Assembly: GCA_945892775.1 (NCBI GenBank)
Contig: CAMDDP010000032.1
Span: 1-33,513, forward strand
From: Chitinophaga pinensis
GTDB lineage: Bacteria > Bacteroidota > Bacteroidia > Chitinophagales > UBA10324
Direction of reading: 5' to 3'
Length of the DNA stretch: 33,513 nt
In this document: positions 24,273 to 32,597 of the stretch, piece by piece
How positions within the stretch are numbered: position 1 is the stretch's first letter
How the letters are laid out: the number at the start of each line of letters is the position of its first letter
Notes under the pieces: generated by a model
The model's input: only the letters and a program-made list of their open reading frames with translations
Databases searched by the model: none
Told to the model about the DNA's origin: nothing
Made by a program: the position numbers and the translations under genes

Positions 24273-25334
24273 TTAGTGTTTCCTGATTTTTTTCGCCGAG
24301 AAAATTACTCCTATTTCTTTTCCGATAGTAATGAAGGTGAGTTGATTCAACGGGAATTCCAATAACACATGCGTGAAGCTTAGAAAGAAAAGCCATTGCA
24401 AGCCAATAGCATAGTCAAAAGAATATAAACCTATTGACATCAACCAAATAACAATGATGCACATGAATCGTGCTCTTGGTATGTTATGCCATTGAATAAC
24501 TGATGTTTTTGAAAACCAATTTAAGTAATGATACAAGTAGGCGAATCCAATGAACGCCATGATGGAAAGCGACAATGGATTCTGAAATAAAAAATTATTA
24601 AATCCATCAACAAATTGCTGAAAGTCAACTGTTGGTTTTCCGAAATCATGTAAATTAAAAACCGACATTATGTGATAATTCAAATTAATAAACCCATCGG
24701 TGAATGAGCCATCATTGCTCAAATGTCCATAACTGTCTTTAATATAATTTGTTGGAGTGTATTGTCCGTTACTTATTGGTAAATAGAAAAAGCTTATTGC
24801 TAAAATAATAAATACCACCAGTGATAGTATTCCTGAAAGACTTCTGCCTTTTAAAGCACCAACCAAAATAAAAAGTCCGGTGAAAATGAATACATGAATA
24901 AGAGTGGGCATGAATACACCGAATATTGATTGGAACCCACCAAAATCCACTAAAAACTTACTTGCAATTGCTGATGCAACAATGAGTACAATTCTTAATA
25001 CTGTATTACTTACCGTGACAAAGACCAATGCTGCAATGAATGCAACAAATATGATTACTGTGGAGGCTCCTTCTGGTAAATTAGGAACCATATGAAAATT
25101 TGAAAGAGTGATTATTACACCAGCAAGCAACAACCAAATCCAATCAAACTTTCCCTTTGTAAAATAATTGCGGTCGTGCAACCAACTGATTTCGGTGAGG
25201 TAATGCGCGGGGCCGAAAAATGCATATGCAAAAAGAAAAGTTTCGAACGGACGATAGAATGCGCAGACTGCTGCAACTAGCATTAATCCGATATTGAGGT
25301 AGTTGACCTGGTCAACTGTTGGTTTAAATTTCAT
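24273..25334 (-). CDS. Polytopic membrane protein of unknown function with conserved-looking histidines
   Basis: This 353-residue protein has about ten hydrophobic segments. I do not recognise a family. The N-terminal helix pair contains AYAFFGPAHYLTEISWLHDR (36-55) with H44, E48, W51, H53 and D54 in or at the membrane, and the last helix contains FTHVLLEFPLNQ with H322 and E326. Buried histidine and glutamate residues at both ends suggest a metal- or cofactor-binding site or an enzyme rather than a simple channel, as an inference. A variant -7 box (TAATTTAG) ends six bases before the ATG. It follows the PagL-like gene on the same strand after 35 bases. Confidence 0.75.
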   Translation of the reverse strand: MKFKPTVDQVNYLNIGLMLVAAVCAFYRPFETFLFAYAFFGPAHYLTEISWLHDRNYFTKGKFDWIWLLLAGVIITLSNFHMVPNLPEGASTVIIFVAFIAALVFVTVSNTVLRIVLIVASAIASKFLVDFGGFQSIFGVFMPTLIHVFIFTGLFILVGALKGRSLSGILSLVVFIILAISFFYLPISNGQYTPTNYIKDSYGHLSNDGSFTDGFINLNYHIMSVFNLHDFGKPTVDFQQFVDGFNNFLFQNPLSLSIMAFIGFAYLYHYLNWFSKTSVIQWHNIPRARFMCIIVIWLMSIGLYSFDYAIGLQWLFFLSFTHVLLEFPLNQLTFITIGKEIGVIFSAKKIRKH

Positions 25335-25340
25335 CGGGTG

Positions 25341-25374
25341 CTAAATTAAAGAAAGTGTTGAGAGCAAAATCAAA
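25341..25374 (-). promoter_or_regulatory. Candidate promoter of the polytopic membrane protein gene
   Basis: On the minus strand TTTG (25374-25371), a 22-base spacer and TAATTTAG (25348-25341, one mismatch to TAnnTTTG) end six bases before ATG 25334. The -33 element overlaps the end of the upstream gene. Confidence 0.3.
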
Positions 25375-26500
25375 TCTGCAAACTCAATAATGAAGAAACA
25401 TAATCGGCATTGGCCCAATGAGTAGTCAGAAAAACACCAAAACTTATTTTGTTGTGCTTGTTTTCACCGAAAGAAAAAATTGTATGATTAACACCAAGTT
25501 TTTGATACAGCGTTGTGCCTGATAGCTGTGTTTTTTTTACCTGGTAGGCTATTAACATGGTGAAAGAAACAGGCCCCCAGTCCATTTCATCTTGTAGGAA
25601 AGAAGCAATGGTAATTGATTGTTGTTTGTAGTTGTCTCCTATTTTTTGTTCTTGAAGAAAATGGTAATTGGCTGTGCTATAAGAAGTTTCCATTCCGATT
25701 GAAAACTTATTCCATCCGCCAACATATTTACCTACGCCAATCTCATTAATAATAATTGGATAAATAGGGCCATCAGGAATAAAAATTTCATAGAAGCCAA
25801 TCCCTTCACGAATAGTTAATACAAGTGATTTTATTTTTTGCATTTGTAATGAATCGTATTTCAATGGCTCTTTTTTTAAAGAGGAAAAAGAATATTTAAT
25901 TCCTATATCGGTTGTTGGCACATTGATTCCAAGATTCGGCATTCGCACGTCGCCACTTGAGGAGTGGGTAACTGATGTGCCAATAACAAAATTTATTTTT
26001 GATGTCGCTTTTATTTTTAAGCGCAACCCAATAGTTGAGGCGTTATTAATTGATGAGGCAATTACATTATTTGTAGGATTTTCTAATACATCATAATGTT
26101 TGGTCATCCAGGTCAGGCCAACACCTGCTTTTAACCATAGTTGTAATTTTTTATTTCCGACCAAACGAAACTGAATATTAGGGACTATATAATACGCTTC
26201 CCCTAAAATGTTTTTATTTCCGAAGTAGGTATATCCCGTTGCTACCCCCCAAGCTGGATAATGTAACATTTGTGACCAGGCTTTCCCCTCCTTGCTTTGC
26301 CATTGCAAATTTAATTCCGTAGAAAAAGATTTTTGTTCAATTAAAGGAGTAAAATTTATTGTATGTTTTAATATTTCGCCGTGCTTAAATAACGGCTCTA
26401 ATTCAAATTGGTAAGAATGATTTTTTTCTGGCTGGGCCAATAACAATGAACTATTTACTAAAAAAATTATCGATAAAAACTCCGGTTTTAAAAATTTCAT
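25370..26500 (-). CDS. PagL-like acyloxyacyl hydrolase family outer-membrane protein
   Basis: The 376-residue protein has a signal peptide (about 1-22, ending LLAQ) and amphipathic strands throughout. The segment TSVTHSSSGDVRMPNLGIN (175-193) resembles the active-site region of lipid A 3-O-deacylase PagL, where a His-x-Ser pair sits before a conserved Pro-Asn: here H179, S181, P188 and N189. PagL removes an acyl chain from lipid A in the outer membrane. This protein is about twice PagL length, as is usual for Bacteroidota members annotated as acyloxyacyl hydrolase; the extra strands may form a larger barrel. Activity is inferred. It is transcribed divergently from the next gene. Confidence 0.7.
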   Translation of the reverse strand: MKFLKPEFLSIIFLVNSSLLLAQPEKNHSYQFELEPLFKHGEILKHTINFTPLIEQKSFSTELNLQWQSKEGKAWSQMLHYPAWGVATGYTYFGNKNILGEAYYIVPNIQFRLVGNKKLQLWLKAGVGLTWMTKHYDVLENPTNNVIASSINNASTIGLRLKIKATSKINFVIGTSVTHSSSGDVRMPNLGINVPTTDIGIKYSFSSLKKEPLKYDSLQMQKIKSLVLTIREGIGFYEIFIPDGPIYPIIINEIGVGKYVGGWNKFSIGMETSYSTANYHFLQEQKIGDNYKQQSITIASFLQDEMDWGPVSFTMLIAYQVKKTQLSGTTLYQKLGVNHTIFSFGENKHNKISFGVFLTTHWANADYVSSLLSLQI

Positions 26501-26506
26501 TAGTTA

Positions 26507-26536
26507 CGAAAGTAATGGAATAAATAGTGGCATCAA
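26507..26536 (-). promoter_or_regulatory. Promoter of the PagL-like gene
   Basis: On the minus strand TTG (26536-26534), a 19-base spacer and TACTTTCG (26514-26507, one mismatch) end six bases before ATG 26500. The spacing is ideal for this phylum. Confidence 0.5.
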
Positions 26537-26547
26537 CAGTTTGCGTT

Positions 26548-26555
26548 TATTTTTG
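26548..26555 (+). promoter_or_regulatory. -7 box directly before the GTG-start gene
   Basis: TATTTTTG matches the consensus exactly and ends four bases before GTG 26560. GAGGGG in between could also act as a weak Shine-Dalgarno sequence if transcription begins further upstream. Confidence 0.45.
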
Positions 26556-26559
26556 AGGG

Positions 26560-28032
26560 GTGACTTTCAAGCCCCAAATAATTTCTCTCACTATTTTCTT
26601 GTGTGTAGCACCATTAAATTTTTTGATGGCACAGAATTTTGAATTTACTCTTCCTGAAAAATTAAATTACGGAAGCAATCGCCATGAAATTCTTGGGACT
26701 AACAGTGGTGGGATAGTGGTAATGAATGCAGGAAAGAATTTACATTTCATTTCCTTGTATTCAACGGACATGAAGTTGAATTGGAAGAAATCAATTTCAC
26801 TGAAAGAATTTGGATCGGTAAATATTGGGAAAGTAATTCTGATGGCCGACTCTGCTCTTGTTTTTTATACCACTCAAACAAAGGGCATGACCTTGCTGAA
26901 AGCTGCAAAAGTGAATAGTCAATTACTATTAATCAGACCTTCAATTATTATTGATACGCTCACATCTTCTACATTACAATCTGTTCCTAAAATAAATTAT
27001 TCAGTATCCAATAATAAGAAGCGATTTTTAATTTATTATGAAGACTTGAATACAATAGAGAAAAGAAAATTACATGCTTATTGTCTTGATGATTTATTAA
27101 ACAATAAATGGAAATCAGAATTTATTGCTACCGAATTTAAGGACCCGGAAATTATTTCAGCACAAATTGACGATTCTATTTATTGTTCTTTTTTGTTGGG
27201 TGAGAACCATATAAAAAATTTCCGCAATGATTTTCCATACAACAAATTAATGTTGGTTTCTTATAATGATTCACAACAAACTTTTTCAACTACAGTGACA
27301 GAAGAAAGTGGAATGATCTTAACTGAAGCATTGTTAAAGCAAGATATTAGCAATCATCAGATTCTTGTTGCTGTATTATATGCTTTAGCGCCCGGAATAA
27401 AATCAGAGGGGATTATTATTTATAGATATTCTTTTAATGGCGACTTGATTAATAAAAAATTAATTCCATTTTCAATAGACATGCTTAGTAGTCTAACAGG
27501 AAATATTACAACCAAACGGAATGATGGATTTTTTTCATTTCAACCCTCAGAAATGATTATTAAAAAAGATGGGGGACTAATTTTTTTTGCTGAATCACAT
27601 TCTGTTTCGACAGAATCTTTTAACTCTTCTGGCCTTGGTAATTTTGGGGGAAGTTCGTCTCTAACTGTAAATTATTATCATTATGATGAGATCCTTGCGT
27701 ACAGTATTTCAGATACGGGTAAAATAGAGTGGAGTCAAGTACTTCATAAAAAACAGCAAACAGAAGGGGACGGTGGGCTCTTCTCTTCATTTTCTATTTT
27801 AATTGCTCCTGCTGCATTGATAATTGTATTTAATGATTTTATTACTGGGATGGATATGCTATCAGCGTTTAAATTAGAGGCGGATGGAAAAACGAGTAGG
27901 TTGGAGCTGTTTAATGCCACTAAAAAGGGATTGCTTCCTGTTTCAAAGGCCGCTAAGCAAATTTCTATCAATGAAATAGTAATACCTAGCTTGAAAAAAG
28001 GATATTTGCAATACTTAAAAATTTCATTTTAA
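26560..28032 (+). CDS. Exported protein of unknown function
   Basis: The 490-residue protein starts with GTG at 26560. This start is favoured because it provides a complete signal peptide (IISLTIFLCVAPLNFLMAQ, about 7-25); later methionines would cut it off. I recognise no family. Regularly alternating strand-like segments such as LHFISLYSTDMKLNWKKSI (about 61-79), QLLLIRPSIIIDT (about 125-137) and LAYSISDTGKIEWSQVL (about 378-394) suggest a beta-propeller-like fold, but there is no diagnostic repeat. A DUF6427 gene starts six bases after its stop, so the two are probably co-transcribed. Confidence 0.75.
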   Translation: MTFKPQIISLTIFLCVAPLNFLMAQNFEFTLPEKLNYGSNRHEILGTNSGGIVVMNAGKNLHFISLYSTDMKLNWKKSISLKEFGSVNIGKVILMADSALVFYTTQTKGMTLLKAAKVNSQLLLIRPSIIIDTLTSSTLQSVPKINYSVSNNKKRFLIYYEDLNTIEKRKLHAYCLDDLLNNKWKSEFIATEFKDPEIISAQIDDSIYCSFLLGENHIKNFRNDFPYNKLMLVSYNDSQQTFSTTVTEESGMILTEALLKQDISNHQILVAVLYALAPGIKSEGIIIYRYSFNGDLINKKLIPFSIDMLSSLTGNITTKRNDGFFSFQPSEMIIKKDGGLIFFAESHSVSTESFNSSGLGNFGGSSSLTVNYYHYDEILAYSISDTGKIEWSQVLHKKQQTEGDGGLFSSFSILIAPAALIIVFNDFITGMDMLSAFKLEADGKTSRLELFNATKKGLLPVSKAAKQISINEIVIPSLKKGYLQYLKISF

Positions 28033-28038
28033 ATACTC

Positions 28039-29043
28039 TTGCTACGATTCTACAAATCCAATCACCCCCTTGTTGTTGTGCTGGTATTTTTGGCGCTCAT
28101 ATTACTGCACGCATATACTTTTTATAGGCCGTCTTTTTATACCGATGAATTTATAAATCCATTGAGTCGGGTTTTGATTTTAAGTTTAAATATTATTCCG
28201 CTCAAACAATTGTTTGTTCAAAATATTCTTTCAATATTAATTGTATTTACTCAGGCATTATATTTTAATAAAATTCTCGATAAATATAAAATAGTAGAGC
28301 GGGGGAATTATTTGGGAGCCTATGTTTTTATTTTGCTTTCGTGCATGTTTCGCAATTTTCTATTTCTATCTCCCGCACTAATTGTAAATGTTTTATTGTT
28401 GGTAGAAATTGATCTGCTCTTTTCTATAAATAAAAAAGAAAAAGTAAGCAGTCAGCTTTTCGATTTAGGATTTGTTATTGCAATGGCATCACTTTTATAT
28501 TTTCCATCACTTGCATTTTTATTATTTCTCTTTTTTGGAGTGTTGATTCTTCGCCCATTCAGAATTGGCGAATGGTTGGTTTTATTAATTGGCGCCATTG
28601 TTCCATACTTTCTTTCTGCTGTTTATTTTTTCTGGTTTGATAGATTACCTGAATTCTTTAATAACATCACTTTTCGTAAGGTAATGAATGAAGAATTTGG
28701 TTTTATTACTAATGTTCAGATCATATTAATTTCTTCTTTAGTGTTCATCGCACTTATTTGGAGTTTATTAAAAATACAACAGAATTACTTTAAAGCTTTG
28801 GTGCAAATCAGAAATTATTTTGCAGTGTTGTTATTGTTTTCTTTACTTGGATTTACTACAGTTTTTTTGCAATCGAATGTCAGGGTCGAAAACTTCATTT
28901 GGCTGGTAATTCCGGTTGCAACAGCTTTAAGTTATTCATTACCGAGGATAAAAAAATGGTGGATGGCAGAAGTTTTTCATTTAATCCTATTTTTGCTCAT
29001 TATCTATTTTCAATTTGAAAACCAATTGAATTTATTTGAATAA
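28039..29043 (+). CDS. DUF6427 family membrane protein
   Basis: This 334-residue, roughly ten-helix membrane protein starts with TTG at 28039, six bases after the previous stop. The opening LRFYKSNHPLVVVLVFLALILL matches the usual DUF6427 N terminus, which supports the TTG start. The block LLILRPFRIGEWLVLLIGAIVPYFL-type stretch (about 166-193) is characteristic of the family, in which proteins are found in many Bacteroidota and have no known role. It lies upstream of a DsbD-domain gene with a 20-base gap. Confidence 0.8.
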   Translation: MLRFYKSNHPLVVVLVFLALILLHAYTFYRPSFYTDEFINPLSRVLILSLNIIPLKQLFVQNILSILIVFTQALYFNKILDKYKIVERGNYLGAYVFILLSCMFRNFLFLSPALIVNVLLLVEIDLLFSINKKEKVSSQLFDLGFVIAMASLLYFPSLAFLLFLFFGVLILRPFRIGEWLVLLIGAIVPYFLSAVYFFWFDRLPEFFNNITFRKVMNEEFGFITNVQIILISSLVFIALIWSLLKIQQNYFKALVQIRNYFAVLLLFSLLGFTTVFLQSNVRVENFIWLVIPVATALSYSLPRIKKWWMAEVFHLILFLLIIYFQFENQLNLFE

Positions 29044-29063
29044 AAAATTTTTAAATAAAGGAT

Positions 29064-29525
29064 ATGAAAAAAACTTTCTTTTTATTAATATTTTTCAGTT
29101 TTGCAGTTGCAAAAATTACCACCGCACAATTAGTTAGCCCCACCCATTGGAGTTACAGTGTTGCGGACTTAGGAGATGGTGAATTTGACATTTCAATTTC
29201 AGTTTCATTGGATGAAGGATGGCACATTTTTTCAAAAGACTATGTTGGAATTTCAGTTCCTGCATCATTAACTTTAGAAAAGAATGATGATTTTGTGAAA
29301 GTCGGTGAACTAAAGGAATTGGGGGAAATGATAAAAGAAGAAATTGATCTGGGTAGTGAAAAAGAAATAGCTATGTTCTATACAAGTAGGGTGGTATTTG
29401 TTCAAACTGTAAAAATATTATCTAAAGATGCAGTTGTTAAGGGTAGTATGGAATATATGACTTGTAAAAAAGTGTGTGTGCCTCCAGCGACTTTCGATTT
29501 CGAAGTTAAATTGCATAAAGATTAA
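29064..29525 (+). CDS. Stand-alone DsbD N-terminal (DsbD-alpha) domain protein
   Basis: The 153-residue exported protein has a signal peptide (about 1-21) and then a single immunoglobulin-like DsbD-alpha domain. It aligns along its whole mature length with residues 20-150 of the DsbD encoded at 30364, sharing for example DEGWH, FSKDYVG and EYMTCK, with more than half of about 130 positions identical by eye. It retains the two redox cysteines in MTCKKVCVPP. In DsbD this domain receives electrons from the membrane part and passes them to periplasmic thiol proteins. Free of the membrane channel, it could be an extra electron shuttle or a specialised acceptor. It precedes purQ. AAAGGA two bases before the ATG is one of the few Shine-Dalgarno-like sequences here. 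Confidence 0.88.
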   Translation: MKKTFFLLIFFSFAVAKITTAQLVSPTHWSYSVADLGDGEFDISISVSLDEGWHIFSKDYVGISVPASLTLEKNDDFVKVGELKELGEMIKEEIDLGSEKEIAMFYTSRVVFVQTVKILSKDAVVKGSMEYMTCKKVCVPPATFDFEVKLHKD

Positions 29526-29606
29526 TAGGTGCAAACCCTGAGATATTATTTGTAAAATTTTAACCATTGATAATTTTAAACTAAAAACAAAAAAATTATT
29601 TAATAA

Positions 29607-30341
29607 ATGAAATTTGGAGTAGTGATTTTTCCGGGATCAAATTGCGATCATGATGTGATTCATGTTTTGGAAACGGTTTTACAACAGGAGGTAAAAATTT
29701 TGTGGCACAAAGACAAAGAACTCAAGGGGTTTGAACCGCAGGATTGTATTATTCTTCCAGGCGGATTTTCATATGGCGATTATTTGCGGTCAGGAGCAAT
29801 TGCCCGATTTTCTCCTATTATGGATGCAGTGATTTCATTTGCTAACAGTGGGGGGTTTGTATTGGGAATTTGCAATGGCTTTCAAATTTTATGTGAGGCA
29901 GGATTGTTGCCTGGAGTGTTGATGCGTAATGGTAATCGCAATTTTGTTTGTAAGAATGTTTTTATAAAACCATCCCACAATGATTCGGCAATAACAGCAG
30001 ATTTGGATTTAAACAAAGCCTATAAAATTCCAATTGCTCATGCTGAAGGAAATTATTATGTTGATGCAAAACAACTGTCACGCATGAACGAAAACGGGCA
30101 AATACTTTTTCGTTATTGCGATGAAAATTCGAATGTGAATGATGTAGCCAACCCTAATGGGACATTGGAAAATATTGCAGGAATTACCAATGCGAGAAAA
30201 AATGTTTTTGGAATGATGCCGCATCCTGAGCGGGCCACTGAATCTGTTTTAGGAAATGTAGATGGAATTGAATTTTTCCGTTCATTGATTTCCTATGCTG
30301 GAAAAATAGAAATAGATGTGATGGATGATTTGTTAAGATAA
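29607..30341 (+). CDS. purQ: Phosphoribosylformylglycinamidine synthase glutaminase subunit PurQ
   Basis: PurQ supplies ammonia from glutamine to PurL for the fourth step of purine synthesis. The 244-residue class I amidotransferase has the catalytic triad Cys-His-Glu: nucleophile C89 in GICNGFQIL, and H206 and E208 in MMPHPERA. GGFSYGDYLRSGAIA (52-66) and HAEGNYY (145-151) are PurQ-specific. The stand-alone subunit means this organism uses the PurS/PurQ/PurL arrangement rather than the fused large PurL; purS and purL are outside the window. It sits between two DsbD-domain genes with which it shares no obvious function. Confidence 0.97.
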   Translation: MKFGVVIFPGSNCDHDVIHVLETVLQQEVKILWHKDKELKGFEPQDCIILPGGFSYGDYLRSGAIARFSPIMDAVISFANSGGFVLGICNGFQILCEAGLLPGVLMRNGNRNFVCKNVFIKPSHNDSAITADLDLNKAYKIPIAHAEGNYYVDAKQLSRMNENGQILFRYCDENSNVNDVANPNGTLENIAGITNARKNVFGMMPHPERATESVLGNVDGIEFFRSLISYAGKIEIDVMDDLLR

Positions 30342-30363
30342 TTTTTCAACCTTAATTTATTTG

Positions 30364-32400
30364 ATGAAAGTTTTTAAATTTTTATTCCTATTACTATTCT
30401 CTGTGCAATTTGTCAATGCACAAATGCTTACTCCTGCGCATTGGTCGCATACGGTAAAAGATTTAGGTAAAGGAGAATTTGATATTATAGTAACTGTAAA
30501 GCTTGATGAGGGATGGCATGTTTTTTCCAAAGACTATGTAGGAGTTTCTATTGCTTCTTTATTAACGCTTGAAAAGAATAAAGATTTTATTGAAGTAGGT
30601 AAATTTAAAGAAGCCGGAAATCTTATTAAAGAAGAGGTGGATCTTGGTGGAGAAAAAGAACTGCTTCAGTATTATAAAGTGAAAGCAGTATTCACGCAAC
30701 GAATAAAATTATTGAAATTAGATGCGGTTGTAAGAGGAAGTTTGGAATACATGACTTGTAAGGAGGTTTGTTTGCCGCCTACTACTTATGATTTTGAATT
30801 GAAATTACATTCAGATGATGCGGCAGTAAAAACAGAATCACCCATTGTTGATTCATCCAAATCAAAAATTGATACAACTAACAAACAAATAAATAACTCA
30901 TTTGAAGATTCAACTTCTATTGCTGATTTTAACAAGCGATTTCTGCAACCCAGCGATGGCGTTTGTGGTTGGGAAATTTTCTTCGGAGGATTTCTTGGAG
31001 GTCTTTTAGCATTACTCACGCCTTGTGTTTTCCCAATGATACCTTTGACCGTATCTTTCTTTACCAAGAGAACAAAAGATAAAAAGAAAGGAATTGTCAA
31101 TGCATTAATTTATGCTCTTTCAATAATTATCATTTATGTTTTTCTTGGTTTCACTATTACAAAATTGCTTGGTTCTGATGCGTTGAATGATATGGCAAGT
31201 AATGTTTATTTCAACATGAGTTTCTTTGTCATCTTCGTGATATTCGCAATTTCTTTTTTCGGTGCTTTTGAAATCACATTGCCAAGTTCGTGGGTAAACA
31301 AATCAGAAAGCATGAGTGATCGGGGTGGATTGATTGGAATATTCTTCATGGCATTCACACTCGCATTGGTTTCATTTTCATGTACAGGGCCAATCATTGG
31401 TTCTTTATTAGTTCAGGCGGCAGTTGGTGGAAATGATACTTGTCCTCTTATTGGAATGTTTGGTTTTTCATTGGCGCTTGCGCTACCCTTCGGATTGTTT
31501 TCTCTTTTTCCGGGCTGGTTAAATTCATTACCAAAATCCGGCGGCTGGTTGAACTCAGTAAAAGTTGTTTTAGGATTTATTGAGTTGGCATTGGCACTTA
31601 AATTTTTCTCCAATGTTGATCTCGCTTATCACTGGCACATTTTAGATCGCGAAGTATTTTTGGTTTTATGGATAGTTATTTTCTCGTTGCTTGGATTTTA
31701 TCTTCTCGGTAAATTAAAATTTTCGCATGACAGCGATATTAAATATGTTAGTATTCCACGATTATTTTTTGCCATTGCTTCACTATCATTTGCATTATAC
31801 ATGGTACCTGGGTTATGGGGCGCACCATTGAAAGCCATCAGTGCTTTCTCACCACCTCAAGCCACGCAGGATTTTGATTTATCAAGATTGTTAATTGAAG
31901 GAAGGTCAAATTCTTCGTCACATTCTTCCAAGCCCAAAAAATATGATGATGTATTTCATATGCCCCATGGAATCGATGGTTATTTTGATTACGAAGAAGG
32001 GATTCAAGCGGCAAAGGAATTAGGCAAACCTGTAATGCTCGACTTCACAGGATGGGCGTGTGTGAATTGCCGAAAGATGGAGGCTGCAGTTTGGAGTGAT
32101 GCCAATGTTTTAAAAAGAATGAAAGAAAATTATGTGGTCATCAGCATGTTTGTGGATGACAAAACAAAATTGCCCGAAACTCAACAATATATTTCTTCAT
32201 ACAGTGGCAATAAAATTAAAACATTGGGTAATTGGTACAGTGATATTCAGGCTTCTAATTATCAGACAAATACTCAACCATTTTATGTGTTGCTTGATAA
32301 CAATAAAAAATTGTTAAATGAACCACGCAGTTATAATGAAGACATTGATGCATATGTTAAATGGCTTGATAAAGGGTTAGAAGAATATAAAAAGCGATAG
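30364..32400 (+). CDS. dsbD: Thiol:disulfide interchange protein DsbD
   Basis: DsbD carries electrons from cytoplasmic thioredoxin across the inner membrane to periplasmic thiol proteins. The order is signal peptide (about 1-20), alpha domain (to about 150, redox cysteines in MTCKEVCLPP), a charged linker, the beta membrane domain of about eight helices with one redox Cys in LTPCVFPMIP and the other in FSCTGPIIG, and a C-terminal thioredoxin domain with FTGWACVNCRKME (CVNC). All six redox cysteines are present. The frame reaches a TTG at 30361, but the adjacent ATG at 30364 is the natural start. About 676 residues is somewhat longer than E. coli DsbD (565). Confidence 0.95.
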   Translation: MKVFKFLFLLLFSVQFVNAQMLTPAHWSHTVKDLGKGEFDIIVTVKLDEGWHVFSKDYVGVSIASLLTLEKNKDFIEVGKFKEAGNLIKEEVDLGGEKELLQYYKVKAVFTQRIKLLKLDAVVRGSLEYMTCKEVCLPPTTYDFELKLHSDDAAVKTESPIVDSSKSKIDTTNKQINNSFEDSTSIADFNKRFLQPSDGVCGWEIFFGGFLGGLLALLTPCVFPMIPLTVSFFTKRTKDKKKGIVNALIYALSIIIIYVFLGFTITKLLGSDALNDMASNVYFNMSFFVIFVIFAISFFGAFEITLPSSWVNKSESMSDRGGLIGIFFMAFTLALVSFSCTGPIIGSLLVQAAVGGNDTCPLIGMFGFSLALALPFGLFSLFPGWLNSLPKSGGWLNSVKVVLGFIELALALKFFSNVDLAYHWHILDREVFLVLWIVIFSLLGFYLLGKLKFSHDSDIKYVSIPRLFFAIASLSFALYMVPGLWGAPLKAISAFSPPQATQDFDLSRLLIEGRSNSSSHSSKPKKYDDVFHMPHGIDGYFDYEEGIQAAKELGKPVMLDFTGWACVNCRKMEAAVWSDANVLKRMKENYVVISMFVDDKTKLPETQQYISSYSGNKIKTLGNWYSDIQASNYQTNTQPFYVLLDNNKKLLNEPRSYNEDIDAYVKWLDKGLEEYKKR

Positions 32401-32597
32401 TCCTTTTTTTAAGTAAATTTATTTCTCTCAATATCAATTGATTCTCTAACGAATGTTAGGTTGATACAACTTTTAAATCAGAATTTATATCTGATTCGTA
32501 AATTCAATTCTTAATAATTTTTTTTTTAAAAATGCAACACTTTAAAAAATTCAATTACATTCGGCTCAACATTTTTTCTAAACCAAACACACCTTTT
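32401..32597 (+). other. AT-rich spacer upstream of the SusC-like gene
   Basis: It contains two weak hairpins, CTAAC-GAAT-GTTAG (32446-32459) and AATCAGA/TCTGATT (32476-32496). A run of T occurs at about 32517-32527, too far from the stems for a standard terminator. TACATTCG (32556-32563), one mismatch from the -7 consensus, could drive the receptor gene. Confidence 0.35.

Noticed and set aside
32446-32496. Two small hairpins considered as a terminator or riboswitch after dsbD
   Set aside because: The stems are only 5-7 mostly A-T pairs with no adjacent T run, and no known riboswitch core is visible.
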